15,545 bases of DNA from JBHENC01 sp051000345 (GCA_051000345.1 JBPCOJ010000071.1:1-15545); one strand, 5' to 3'; positions 1 through 7,904 are shown, numbered from the stretch's first letter. The notes: generated by a model from the sequence alone, not told the origin. Made by a program: numbers and translations.

Positions 1-2
1 AA

Positions 3-131
3 GTTGGTGAGCGTGTAATTGATTTGACTACTCAAGAGATATTGGCAGTAATCAAGTCGCGTCGCTCGTCGGTTGGCAGTCATCATCCTGCCATTATCTA
101 CTTCTTAGCTTTTTGCGTAAGTCCTAAATAG
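3..131 (+). CDS. Possible C-terminal end of a truncated upstream gene
   Basis: An open frame enters from the left edge of the window and runs 42 codons to a TAG at 129-131. It reads VGERVIDLTTQEILAVIKSR and then a more hydrophobic tail. The first half looks protein-like, but there is no recognisable domain and no start codon inside the window. It would lie upstream of the endonuclease candidate on the same strand. It could equally be a chance open frame in AT-rich DNA or a remnant of a gene broken when the restriction-modification cassette arrived. Confidence 0.2.
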   Translation, partial: VGERVIDLTTQEILAVIKSRRSSVGSHHPAIIYFLAFCVSPK

Positions 132-207
132 AAAATATAGAGCGTCTGGCATCAACACTAAACATCGAGGTTAAAGACTTTTTTTAATCACGAAGATTTT
201 GGAAATT

Positions 208-990
208 ATGCGGACAATTCAACAAGCCGTTAGTGAAATTAAAACACTTTTGGAACAAGCAATTACTGTAAACGGAGAAGCCGGAAAACTTTCGGTAATC
301 CGGTCGCAAAAACCAATTAAGCTAATTCACGATGCCGTGCAATCCGAGTTGGTCGCTAACCAAGCCGCATTAACCAGCATAAAAGCTGAATTAACGCTCT
401 ACGGGCTTCTCAAAAAGAAATCTCAAGATATAGTAGTCTTTCCTTCAAATCTTTCCCGACAAACGGAAGTTATTAGTGACGGATTTCTTAAAGGCGAAAC
501 AGATATCTACGGCAGAGCGTTCACGGAAAGAACGCTTTCAATAAACATCCGAAGCCAACTAAGCAGCTTGAATAAAAATTTTGATACTTTGTATGAAAGA
601 ACATTCGCCGAATCACTGAACTTTCATTTGAGATGTCCGAATATGTGTCTGGGCGAAGTCTATATGATACCTGTTTATGAGTACGACGTAGCGGATGCCC
701 AACGGCATATAGTATCGTTTTCCAAAAGCATCGGGCGCATTGAAAAATATCTTTTAGCTTTCAATGCAATAAACGGCAGGATTGCCGTAAATTCAGACCA
801 TCATAAATACGAGCAGGTTTGCCTATTAGTTGTAGATTTCAGGCAAACGCCGCCCAAGATTTACTCTTCAGATGTAGATTTGAGAACCGATGGATTGCTG
901 TCTCAAAGTTCGGCTGCCTCAATTACCAACCTGACTTTTCAAAATTTCGTTCCCTCGTTGCTCCAAACTTATGGCAGCAGATTCCCCTGA
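208..990 (+). CDS. Putative type II restriction endonuclease (unrecognised family)
   Basis: This encodes a soluble protein of about 260 residues with no signal peptide or membrane segment. I do not recognise a named family. The functional call rests on context: its 3' end overlaps by 22 bases the 3' end of an N6-adenine DNA methyltransferase on the opposite strand, both genes share AT-rich composition, and the length fits type II endonucleases. Acidic and polar clusters that could hold a nuclease site are GETDIYGRAF (about residues 96-105), SINIRSQ (111-117) and GEVYMIPVYEYD (149-160), but no clean PD-(D/E)XK signature can be assigned. I chose the ATG at 208; a TTG at 199 in the same frame would add three residues. 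Neither start has a strong ribosome-binding site, although GGA lies five bases before the ATG. It might instead be an unrelated accessory protein. Confidence 0.45.
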   Translation: MRTIQQAVSEIKTLLEQAITVNGEAGKLSVIRSQKPIKLIHDAVQSELVANQAALTSIKAELTLYGLLKKKSQDIVVFPSNLSRQTEVISDGFLKGETDIYGRAFTERTLSINIRSQLSSLNKNFDTLYERTFAESLNFHLRCPNMCLGEVYMIPVYEYDVADAQRHIVSFSKSIGRIEKYLLAFNAINGRIAVNSDHHKYEQVCLLVVDFRQTPPKIYSSDVDLRTDGLLSQSSAASITNLTFQNFVPSLLQTYGSRFP

Positions 991-2828
991 TCTTCTTTAA
1001 GATTCACACCGTATTTGTCTTCAAGAAAACAATTTACCTGCTCTGTTTTCTTCAACTGTCTCAATTCGTCAATTTCTAACTCCGCAAATTCAGGGATAGT
1101 AAATTTTTCAATGAAGTTTTTTTGATAACACGGGTAGCCACCTTCTATTGAAACACTTGTTTTGGTGATGTAATAGTGCATTACCGATGAATTCAAAATT
1201 TTCTGTACGACATCCATGTTTTGAATTTGCATCAACGGGTTTTCAAAAAGAGTGTTTTCGTTTTCTCTAAAGTAAATCCCGTAACCATTGGTAAAATACG
1301 ACTCCTCGCTTTCAATCAATAAAAATCTAGGGAATCGGCTAAAAGTCGGCGTTAAGATTTTCTTTCCGAATTTTGAAATGCCTTGTGTTCTTCCCCAAGC
1401 GAAAAACGGTTCGTACTGCACTTTACCTTTGTCCCGTGACGACAATTTCGCTCTCTCGGAAAGCAAATAAGCAAAACATTTAGGGAAAGCCTCTTTTAGT
1501 TCTTCAATGGACAAAGCACGGTAAGAATTTTTCCTGAATACATAAGGGCAAATAATCCGTCTGGAATTGTGGGAAATGCTTTGTTGCTCTTTGAAATCGG
1601 AAATCTTATAAACGGGTTTTGTTATGGCCTTTTCTATCTCAAAACTTCCGGCTGCTGTAATTTTGATAAAGCAATCATTTCGACTTTGGCTTCCATCTAC
1701 AAAATAAACGTCATCCTTCAATGTTGCTATTCCAACACAAATTTCAAATAGCTTTCCAATCGGCTGCCCGACAGTTTCAATAGTTTTTATGTTAGTTTGT
1801 TCTTTAGACTTAAGTAATCTCCATTTCTTCGTATTCAATTCTTTTAATGAATTTGGTGAACCATTGGCACTTAATAGAAAGTTTTCAGGCGTTTGTTTTT
1901 CTTTGATCCTGTCATAAATTATCACCTCGTTTGCTGCTTTACCAAAGAATGTAATAGCCGTGTACGTTTGAGCATTAAAGATTTTTCGATGGCTGAAATC
2001 AACAATTCTCGAAACGCATTTCTGTTGATGAAAAAACTCGCGCAATAATTCTCCTGATAGTGATGTAAAGTAATTATTAGGAGTAATGTAAGCCGCTTTG
2101 CCGGAAGATTTGAGCAGTTTGTAAGCTAATTCAAAAAAGGCAAAATAAAGATTAAACGCGCCTTTTTTTGTAGTTCGCCAATTGTCCAAAAGGTAACTTC
2201 TGTTTTCGTCAGATAAATCCTGGAATTTTACATAGGGCGGGTTTCCTATAATGTTGTTAAATTGCGTCTTCCAATCGAAGCGCAAACTGTCTTGATGCCA
2301 AAGATTAAAATCATCTTCTTGTAAAATCTCGCCGTTTTGCAGGGCATAAATCGTCAAAACGAGCTTTGCGCGATGTATGTTGTACGAAAGTATATCGCAA
2401 CCGAAAACATTTTCTTTGACCGTTTGTTTTACTGGCTTTTGAAACTCACGTTTGTAATAGTCTACAAGCCCAAGTAAAAACGCGCCGCTTCCGCAGCTTG
2501 GGTCAAGAGTTGTTTCATCTATCTTTGGCTTTACCTCATTGATAATAAAGTCAACCACATAATTCGGGGAGAAGTACGCACCGTTTATCCTTTGGTCATT
2601 TTGCGGAATCAAAATTTCTATGTAATTTGTCAATTCTCTGACTTCAGAGATGCTTGAAATTCCTAGACTGTAATTTGCCGAGTCAAAATCTTGAAGGTAT
2701 TCCACTAAGATTGAGCTATTTTGAAAAGCAATATTATTTCTCATAATAAATTCATTTATTATGATTTTCTCTGCAATTGAGTAGCCATGTTGAGCGACAA
2801 ATTGGTTAAGTTGAGTCTGGGTTATCAT
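969..2828 (-). CDS. N6-adenine DNA methyltransferase of a type II restriction-modification system
   Basis: A 619-residue enzyme that transfers a methyl group from S-adenosylmethionine to adenine N6 in DNA, protecting the host sites. Motifs come in the order X, I, II, IV typical of gamma-class (TaqI/HincII-like, Eco57I-type) enzymes: GAYFSP at 83-88, the SAM-binding DPSCGSGAF at 109-117, VFGCDI at 141-146 and catalytic NPPYVKF at 196-202. FNLYFAFFELAYKLL (225-239) and GKAAYITPNNYF (243-254) match the following motifs. The remaining 300 or so residues should be the target-recognition region, resembling TaqI-type specificity domains. The chosen start (MITQTQLNQF) has AGGA eight bases upstream; an upstream in-frame start at 2870 would add 14 residues unlike the family. 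It converges on the endonuclease candidate with a 22-base overlap. AT-rich composition contrasts with everything after 3235 and suggests acquisition by transfer. The recognition sequence cannot be read from the protein. Confidence 0.92.
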   Translation of the reverse strand: MITQTQLNQFVAQHGYSIAEKIIINEFIMRNNIAFQNSSILVEYLQDFDSANYSLGISSISEVRELTNYIEILIPQNDQRINGAYFSPNYVVDFIINEVKPKIDETTLDPSCGSGAFLLGLVDYYKREFQKPVKQTVKENVFGCDILSYNIHRAKLVLTIYALQNGEILQEDDFNLWHQDSLRFDWKTQFNNIIGNPPYVKFQDLSDENRSYLLDNWRTTKKGAFNLYFAFFELAYKLLKSSGKAAYITPNNYFTSLSGELLREFFHQQKCVSRIVDFSHRKIFNAQTYTAITFFGKAANEVIIYDRIKEKQTPENFLLSANGSPNSLKELNTKKWRLLKSKEQTNIKTIETVGQPIGKLFEICVGIATLKDDVYFVDGSQSRNDCFIKITAAGSFEIEKAITKPVYKISDFKEQQSISHNSRRIICPYVFRKNSYRALSIEELKEAFPKCFAYLLSERAKLSSRDKGKVQYEPFFAWGRTQGISKFGKKILTPTFSRFPRFLLIESEESYFTNGYGIYFRENENTLFENPLMQIQNMDVVQKILNSSVMHYYITKTSVSIEGGYPCYQKNFIEKFTIPEFAELEIDELRQLKKTEQVNCFLEDKYGVNLKEDQGNLLP

Positions 2829-2836
2829 TGCAAACA

Positions 2837-2840
2837 TCCT
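2837..2840 (-). promoter_or_regulatory. Ribosome-binding site that sets the methyltransferase start
   Basis: On the minus strand AGGA sits eight bases before the ATG at 2828. This favours that codon over the nearby in-frame ATG at 2837, which overlaps the site, and over the longer frame starting at 2870. Confidence 0.6.
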
Positions 2841-3070
2841 AGCACTACAAGCGAAAGAGAACACCCGCATACTGAACCGCGACGGCTAAATTATATACGC
2901 TTTGTCAAGAATTCTCGTTATGTAGGAATCAAAGCGGCACAACAATAATTGTCCGTTGTGGAGCAAAGGAATTCTTTCGGTGATGGTATAAAAAGAGTTT
3001 CCGTCTTAACGCAAGGCTTTGATAACGTTGGCTCAGAGTTGCCTCCTAACTCACCCCGGTATTAAGAGGA

Positions 3071-3100
3071 TTGACCAAAAGTTTGAACTTGCTGTAGGAT
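3071..3100 (+). promoter_or_regulatory. Possible promoter upstream of the adenylate cyclase
   Basis: TTGACC (3071-3076) and TAGGAT (3095-3100) are separated by 18 bases, an acceptable housekeeping-type arrangement with an imperfect -10 box. It would leave a leader of roughly 130 bases before the cyclase ATG at 3235. Such matches occur by chance, so this is only a candidate. Confidence 0.25.
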
Positions 3101-3234
3101 GACGCGCATGTGATGGCCTTCGCAAAGATAATTGCATAAGATTAATTGGTCACACGCCTACCTCGCTTCAAGCTGTTCAACTGTTTTCCAAGCCGCACTT
3201 CGCAGACAGTGCGATTCGTTATCTGCATTCACTG

Positions 3235-5322
3235 ATGCCACCCGTCATTAAAAAAACTTTTGTGTCACATGCGTTGCGTCGCTGGTATTGGGCGCTGGCG
3301 CTGGCGCTCATACTACTCGTCTGGCTTGGCATCGCGCTTGCGATGCGTCCGACGAAGGATGCCAATAATTCCTATGCGACGCGGCCTTACGGCTTGACGA
3401 CGGGTCTGGAAAACTACGCGCTCGACCAGCTTTTTCAATTGCGCGACGCGCTGCACCCGGACTTGCGCAAACGCGGCTTCAAAGAGCCGATCACGATTAT
3501 CGGCATCGACGAAAAATCCATTCGCTCGTCGAACGTGCGTTTGCAAAAATGGCCGCGCAATTGGTATGCGCATTTGATTGACCGCGCCAGCACGGGCGGC
3601 GCGAACGTTATCGGATTAGACATGCTTTTAAGCGAAGCGGGCGGCCTCTCAGCCGAAGATAAAGCACTCGATGCGCAACTCGCAGACTCGCTTACGAACG
3701 CCGGTAACGTCGTGCTCGTTTCCAAACTCGAAGCGGGCGGCTATCCTGAAATTAAGCCGACACAGTTGTTCGCTGATGCGGCCTACGCCACAGGCTTCGC
3801 TGACGAAGTGCTCGATAACGATGGCTTTGTGCGTAGTTCGCAATTGATTAAGGTAGTTCCCAATAAAGATACGCAGTTTAGTTTTGCGACGCGAATAATT
3901 GAAGGTTATGCGGCGGCGCTCGGACAGGAAGGGCAGGAGTTGAAACCTGTGCCTGATGGCAGCGCCTACACGTTCGGTGACCGCGTGTTGCCGCTACGCA
4001 CGGATGGAATTTTGCAGCTCGATATGCGCGGGCGCACGCCTGCCTTTCAATACGTCGCGGCGGGCGATCTGTTGTGCGCGGCGGGCGACATCGAGTGCGA
4101 CGCCAAACCGAATATTCCCGATGATCTTTTCCGCGATAAAATAGTGTTGATCGGCGCAAGCAACATCGACGCGCCCGATCTTTTCTCGACGGCGTTTTAT
4201 GAGCTGTCCAGCCTCGCGCGGCTCTTTGACCGGAAACTACCGGAATCGCCCGCGCGCACGCCCGGAGTAGAACTGCACGCCAATGCTGCGGCGACGATTC
4301 TGTTCGGCAGCACGCCCACGCGCCCGCGCTATCTATGGCAAATTCTGCTTTTACTTGTGCCGCTGGCGCTCGGCGCGCTCGCCGTTTTTCTGTTGCGCGC
4401 TTCGTGGGCGCTCATCTCCGTGCTGGCGATTGCCGTCGTCGCGCTCGTCGTTTCGTCATGGGCGTTTAATTCGCATGGAATAATTTTGCCGCTGGCGGAC
4501 GCGTGGCTCGGCATCGCTGTGCTCGCGCCGACTGGCCTTAGTTTGCGCTATGCGCGCGAGCGTGCGCTGCGCGATGAAAAGGAAGCGGAGCGGGCGCAGC
4601 TTATGGACATCTTTTCGCGCTGCGTTTCATCGGAAGTCGCGGATACTTTGTGGGAGCGGCGCGAGCGTTCGATCTTCGAGGGCGAGCGCCGCGTAGTATC
4701 CATCGTCTTCACGGACATACGTAGCTTTACCACGCTGTCGGAGAAACAATCTTCAGAAGCAATCGTTAAGTGGCTCAACAATTATTTCGGGCGAATGCAA
4801 TCGGTTGTTAAAGACCACTGCGGGCATATCAACAAATTCATCGGCGACGGATTAATGATCGTCTTCGGCGCGCCCATTGCCCGCACGGACGAAGAAGAAG
4901 CGCGCGCGGCAGTCGCCTGCGGGCTGGAAATGCTGGAAGCGGTCAAACGCATGAACGCGGAGTGGCAGGCAGAGGATGCCTTGCTTCCCGAAGCAGACCG
5001 GCGGCCTGAAGTGAAAATCGGCGTCGGCGTGCATTCAGGGGAGGCGACATGCGGCGTGGTGGGAGCGGAGCAACGGCTGGAGTACACGGTGATCGGCGAT
5101 ACGGTTAATCTGTCTGCCCGGCTCGAATCCGAAACTAAAACATTCGGCGTCCCGATTTTAATTTCCGATGCGACGGCGCGCTTGCTCGGCGATAGTTACA
5201 CGGCGCGCGCCCTCGGCGAAGTAAAGGTAAAGGGGAAGACTACTGCGACAAAGGTTTTTACAATCGATGCTCCCGCCGGTGCCGCCGTCGAAGCTGCCGA
5301 ACCCGTTTCGGTTGCTGTTTAA
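3235..5322 (+). CDS. CHASE2-domain class III adenylate cyclase (membrane sensor)
   Basis: A 695-residue membrane enzyme expected to make cyclic AMP from ATP in response to an outside signal. One membrane helix (about 17-37) leads into an extracytoplasmic CHASE2 sensor (about 55-360, with ITIIGIDEKS and VIGLDMLL). Three further helices follow (about 366-386, 390-410, 416-434), then a short linker and a cytoplasmic cyclase domain (about 482-676). Catalytic residues all appear present: metal ligands D494 (VFTDIRSFT) and D538 (KFIGDG), adenine-selecting K534 and T618 (YTVIGD), and transition-state N625 and R629 (NLSARLE). The Lys/Thr pair favours ATP over GTP. The ATG at 3235 has no clear ribosome-binding site; the next Met (37) would remove the first helix. 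It is followed after 119 bases by an exported protein gene, and a cyclic-nucleotide-binding channel and a phosphodiesterase-like gene lie just downstream. Confidence 0.93.
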   Translation: MPPVIKKTFVSHALRRWYWALALALILLVWLGIALAMRPTKDANNSYATRPYGLTTGLENYALDQLFQLRDALHPDLRKRGFKEPITIIGIDEKSIRSSNVRLQKWPRNWYAHLIDRASTGGANVIGLDMLLSEAGGLSAEDKALDAQLADSLTNAGNVVLVSKLEAGGYPEIKPTQLFADAAYATGFADEVLDNDGFVRSSQLIKVVPNKDTQFSFATRIIEGYAAALGQEGQELKPVPDGSAYTFGDRVLPLRTDGILQLDMRGRTPAFQYVAAGDLLCAAGDIECDAKPNIPDDLFRDKIVLIGASNIDAPDLFSTAFYELSSLARLFDRKLPESPARTPGVELHANAAATILFGSTPTRPRYLWQILLLLVPLALGALAVFLLRASWALISVLAIAVVALVVSSWAFNSHGIILPLADAWLGIAVLAPTGLSLRYARERALRDEKEAERAQLMDIFSRCVSSEVADTLWERRERSIFEGERRVVSIVFTDIRSFTTLSEKQSSEAIVKWLNNYFGRMQSVVKDHCGHINKFIGDGLMIVFGAPIARTDEEEARAAVACGLEMLEAVKRMNAEWQAEDALLPEADRRPEVKIGVGVHSGEATCGVVGAEQRLEYTVIGDTVNLSARLESETKTFGVPILISDATARLLGDSYTARALGEVKVKGKTTATKVFTIDAPAGAAVEAAEPVSVAV

Positions 5323-5428
5323 TAAGTCGGATAATTGATAGCCGTTGCGCCGCAAGGCAAAAGCGATTCGCCGTTCCATTAGTGAAGTGCCAATCAAGAG
5401 CGGCGCGCATGTTTTTAGAAATGAAAGC

Positions 5429-5434
5429 AAGGAG
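5429..5434 (+). promoter_or_regulatory. Strong ribosome-binding site deciding the start at 5442
   Basis: AAGGAG ends seven bases before the ATG at 5442. This is the best Shine-Dalgarno match in the window, and it makes the more upstream in-frame ATG at 5382 unlikely. Confidence 0.75.
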
Positions 5435-5441
5435 TTACATC

Positions 5442-6227
5442 ATGTCAATTTTTTTTCGTTCATCGACTCAATCGGATTTCAACGATCCCAAGCGAATCGG
5501 CGCGGTTTTTTGGCTGGGCATCGTGTGCTTTGTCGCCCTCACTGCGGCGCAGGTTTTAGGGCAGGGAAATCAAACAGCGCCGCGCCGCCCGCTGCCGAAG
5601 CCCGCGAATGGTTCGCGCGGATTTGAGCAGTATGCAGATAAGGATGCGTCCAGCCGTTTGATTACCGCAGGCGCGACACGTGGCGTCGGAACCAAACCTA
5701 AAGCGGTCGCTCCGATGGAAGGATTGGCTTACGACGCGCATCCCTTTTTCAAATGGCAGGCGGTGCCGAACGCCAATTCCTACCAGTTCACGCTGCGCGA
5801 TGCAACGAACAATTCATCCGCGCAGATAATTTATCAAACGGATGTCGCCACGCCGCAAATGCTTTATCCGGTGACCGCGCCCGCGCTCGAAGCAGGCAAG
5901 CTTTACTCTTGGCGCGTGTCAACGAAGACGGGCATGGAAAAGATAAACGGAACGCCGGTCAGCTTTTTTATTTTGGCGGGCGAGGATGCAGCGGAAATAA
6001 AAAGCGCGCTTGCAAAATCCAAGCTCGCTGCTCCGCAAACGACGAACGAGCGCGTGCGGCAAGCGCAAATCTTCGAGCAGTACGGCGTATGGTATGACGC
6101 GCTGCGCGATGCAAGCGAAGCGGTCAATGCGAACCCGCAGGACACCGCCGCCAAAGCATATTACGAATCACTCCTTAACCGTTTGAAGGAAGCAGAGCAG
6201 GCGAAGGATGAAGGCGACGGAAATTAA
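5442..6227 (+). CDS. Exported protein with fibronectin-III-like domain and TPR-like tail
   Basis: A 261-residue protein. The N-terminus has a hydrophobic stretch at about 19-37 (AVFWLGIVCFVALTAAQVLG), which looks like a signal peptide or membrane anchor. After a Pro/Arg-rich spacer, residues about 95-180 contain FKWQAVPNANSYQFTLRD and YSWRV, the pattern of an Ig/fibronectin-III-like beta sandwich. The C-terminal 70 residues are helical, with AQIFEQYGVWYDALRDASEA followed by NPQDTAAKAYYESLL, which fits a single TPR-like hairpin and resembles the layout of DUF928-type proteins. No catalytic motif is visible. It lies 119 bases after the cyclase on the same strand, so it is probably co-transcribed and may act with the extracytoplasmic CHASE2 domain. 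That role is inferred from position only. The AAGGAG site supports the chosen ATG. Confidence 0.7.
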   Translation: MSIFFRSSTQSDFNDPKRIGAVFWLGIVCFVALTAAQVLGQGNQTAPRRPLPKPANGSRGFEQYADKDASSRLITAGATRGVGTKPKAVAPMEGLAYDAHPFFKWQAVPNANSYQFTLRDATNNSSAQIIYQTDVATPQMLYPVTAPALEAGKLYSWRVSTKTGMEKINGTPVSFFILAGEDAAEIKSALAKSKLAAPQTTNERVRQAQIFEQYGVWYDALRDASEAVNANPQDTAAKAYYESLLNRLKEAEQAKDEGDGN

Positions 6228-6245
6228 AAGCGTCAGAAACGGAAA

Positions 6246-6322
6246 GTAGATGTTAGATATTGGATGTTGGTAATGAACTTCGTACCTAATATATTAGTAT
6301 CTGACATACGGCATCTGGTTTC
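6246..6322. repeat. Degenerate heptad repeats in inverted arms between convergent genes
   Basis: The left arm reads in sevens as GTAGATG, TTAGATA, TTGGATG, TTGGTAA. The reverse complement of the right arm reads CCAGATG, CCGTATG, TCAGATA, CTAATAT, so both arms share a YYRGATG-like heptad in opposite orientation. A perfect 12-base palindrome, CTAATATATTAG, lies inside the right arm at 6286-6297. The element fills the gap between the exported-protein gene and the channel gene, which converge here. It may fold as an imperfect hairpin and serve as a two-way terminator, or it may be a dispersed intergenic repeat. Confidence 0.55.
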
Positions 6323-6334
6323 AATCTTCATTAT

Positions 6335-7768
6335 TCAGAGGCGAAAGAAGCGTTTGATGGAAGCCAGCACTCCGGCTGTTTCTTCCTGTACGCTGTGCCC
6401 TGCGGCGGCATGGGCAGCCAGTCCTGTGCGGCGTTCGGCGACGATTTCGCCAAGGGATTCGACCAACTCCCGATTATCGTCGAAGAGGAGTTTCATCGCT
6501 TCATGTCCGACTTCGATTACTTCCGTTTCGTCTGCGGCAACAATATCGGCGGCGCGCGGCTCGCCTGTCAAAAGAGCCATCTCGCCGAAAAAATCGCCTT
6601 CACGAAGTTGCGCGACGGTGCGCAACTCGCCGTTGTCTCCGACGCGAACTTCGACGCACCCGCGATGCACGACGAACATCGAAGAACCTTCGTCACCTGT
6701 ATGGATAACGGTTTCGCCGGGAGCGTAAACATGGCTCGCTGCCGCGCACGCGAGTTTGCCGATTTCCTCTTCCGATAGGGGAGCGAAAATATCCACCGCC
6801 TTGAGGCGTTCGGCGACATCATTATTTACCGGAACGGCGTGCTGGTTGGTCTGTCGTTCGAGCTTAACGTTCAACGTCGGAAACGGGAATTCCATTCGGG
6901 CGCGGTGGAAGGCATACCATACACGCTGGCGTATGAGCGCATCCGTGTCGTTGAAACGAATGTAATTGTCGAGCCAGTATTTGACCTCGTATTCGACACT
7001 GCTGTCGCCAAAATTTTTGATGCGAACAATGGGAGTCAACTTCGGCGAAACGTTTTCGGCCTTGCGGACGGCCTCGCGCACAACGTTAATAGTCTTGGCG
7101 GGCGAATCCGTATACGGAGCGCTGAAGGTGACGATGCGTGCATTCAAATTATCGCGCGGGCAGACTTCGATGGATTCTTTGGCGACGCTGCTATTGCTGA
7201 CGAGCACGATGTGATTGGTGAAGGTTCTGAGCTTGACGGCGCGCCATGCAATGCTTTCGACGACGCCCGTGAATTTGCCGACCGTCACGACATCGCCGAC
7301 TTGGAACGGTTTGTCCGCGTGAAGCGAAACGCCTGCGAAGAAATTGCCGAGCGTATCCTGTAATGCGAGACCGAGAATGACTCCGAAAATAGCTGACGTT
7401 GTGAAAAGCGCGCCGAGCTGAATATCGGGGTAAAAGTGACGAATGATAAAAGCGAAAAGCGTTGTATAAGCGACGATTGAAAAAACATTGCGAAGCAAGT
7501 TCGGCGCTTCGTAGCCTTTGCGCCAGCGAAATGCAAAAGTAAAAATGAGTTCGTTGGCGAGACGCACGAAAACAAACACGAGCGCAATGCAGAGCGCGGC
7601 TAACACAGCATCATTCACATGTTTGTAAACAACCGGAATGCCCTGCACTGCCGTATATTGGGCGTAGACAATCGGGCGCAGAACGTAAAGAAGCACCCAC
7701 GCTAAACTCGTTACGCCGGTTGCCACGAGCGGCAGCAGTAAACGTTTTTTGAGAGAAGGACGGCTCAC
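6335..7768 (-). CDS. MscS-family channel with C-terminal cyclic-nucleotide-binding domain
   Basis: A 477-residue membrane protein. About four hydrophobic segments (roughly 11-31, 52-71, 93-111, 117-138) end in a typical MscS pore helix, FGVILGLALQDTLGNFFAGV (128-147). The MscS beta domain follows (about 150-200), with a C-terminal alpha/beta region to about 305. A cyclic-nucleotide-binding domain spans about 325-440. Its phosphate-binding cassette, GEMALLTGEPRAADI (395-409), keeps the Glu (396) and Arg (405) that contact the ribose and phosphate of cAMP or cGMP. Known relatives are bacterial cyclic-nucleotide-gated MscS-like channels, in which ligand rather than tension controls opening. The frame begins with GTG at 7768 with no obvious ribosome-binding site; no other Met occurs before residue 292. 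The gene converges on the cyclase pair and diverges from the phosphodiesterase-like gene. Confidence 0.92.
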   Translation of the reverse strand: MSRPSLKKRLLLPLVATGVTSLAWVLLYVLRPIVYAQYTAVQGIPVVYKHVNDAVLAALCIALVFVFVRLANELIFTFAFRWRKGYEAPNLLRNVFSIVAYTTLFAFIIRHFYPDIQLGALFTTSAIFGVILGLALQDTLGNFFAGVSLHADKPFQVGDVVTVGKFTGVVESIAWRAVKLRTFTNHIVLVSNSSVAKESIEVCPRDNLNARIVTFSAPYTDSPAKTINVVREAVRKAENVSPKLTPIVRIKNFGDSSVEYEVKYWLDNYIRFNDTDALIRQRVWYAFHRARMEFPFPTLNVKLERQTNQHAVPVNNDVAERLKAVDIFAPLSEEEIGKLACAAASHVYAPGETVIHTGDEGSSMFVVHRGCVEVRVGDNGELRTVAQLREGDFFGEMALLTGEPRAADIVAADETEVIEVGHEAMKLLFDDNRELVESLGEIVAERRTGLAAHAAAGHSVQEETAGVLASIKRFFRL

Positions 7769-7832
7769 TTTTTTATTAAACGATGCGCGCGAAAGAATGC
7801 GGCGCGGCTCTGAAGAAATTTAGACCATGAAC

Positions 7833-7852
7833 GCCATTTCAGATAAAATGGC
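7833..7852. repeat. Short inverted repeat in the divergent intergenic region
   Basis: GCCATTT (7833-7839) and AAATGGC (7846-7852) form a perfect seven-base stem around a six-base loop. The element lies between the divergent channel and phosphodiesterase-like genes, about 22 bases upstream of a good -35 box. It could be an operator for a dimeric regulator. It is not followed by a T-run, so a terminator is less likely. Confidence 0.4.
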
Positions 7853-7874
7853 ACTGCTAAACGCGAGGTGGGTA

Positions 7875-7904
7875 TTGACAGTCGATAGCGACTCTTATTA
7901 TAAA
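7875..7904 (+). promoter_or_regulatory. Probable housekeeping-type promoter for the phosphodiesterase-like gene
   Basis: A perfect TTGACA (7875-7880) and TATAAA (7899-7904) are 18 bases apart. Transcription would start near 7911 and leave a leader of about 155 bases before the GTG at 8069. The leader is rich in CG-containing repeats (CCGCCGCGCCGCC near 7905-7918), but no known riboswitch was recognised. Confidence 0.5.

Larger units (their letters stand above)
2829..3234. other. Gene-free junction between AT-rich cassette and GC-richer backbone
   Basis: About 400 bases hold no convincing gene on either strand. Base composition shifts from AT-rich to GC-rich across it. On the minus strand, upstream of the methyltransferase, there is a TTGACA at about 2904-2909 and a TATAAT-like run at 2891-2896. 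These are too close together to be one standard promoter, so either may act alone. No tRNA, direct repeat or transposase remnant was recognised. Confidence 0.5.

Noticed and set aside
1..198. tRNA or attachment site at the left border of the AT-rich cassette
   Set aside because: No cloverleaf or direct repeat matching the 2871-3234 side was found by eye.
2888..2912. TTGACA and TATAAT on the minus strand as one methyltransferase promoter
   Set aside because: The two boxes are separated by only about seven bases, so they cannot be a standard -35/-10 pair, though one of them may still contribute.
5323..5441. Possible extra small gene or structured leader between cyclase and exported protein
   Set aside because: An ATG at 5382 is in frame with the exported protein but lacks a ribosome-binding site and adds a non-signal-like stretch; no riboswitch fold was recognised in the gap.
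6839..7363. Open frame of 174 codons on the plus strand, opposite the channel gene
   Set aside because: It covers the MscS core and is explained as the mirror of that coding sequence.
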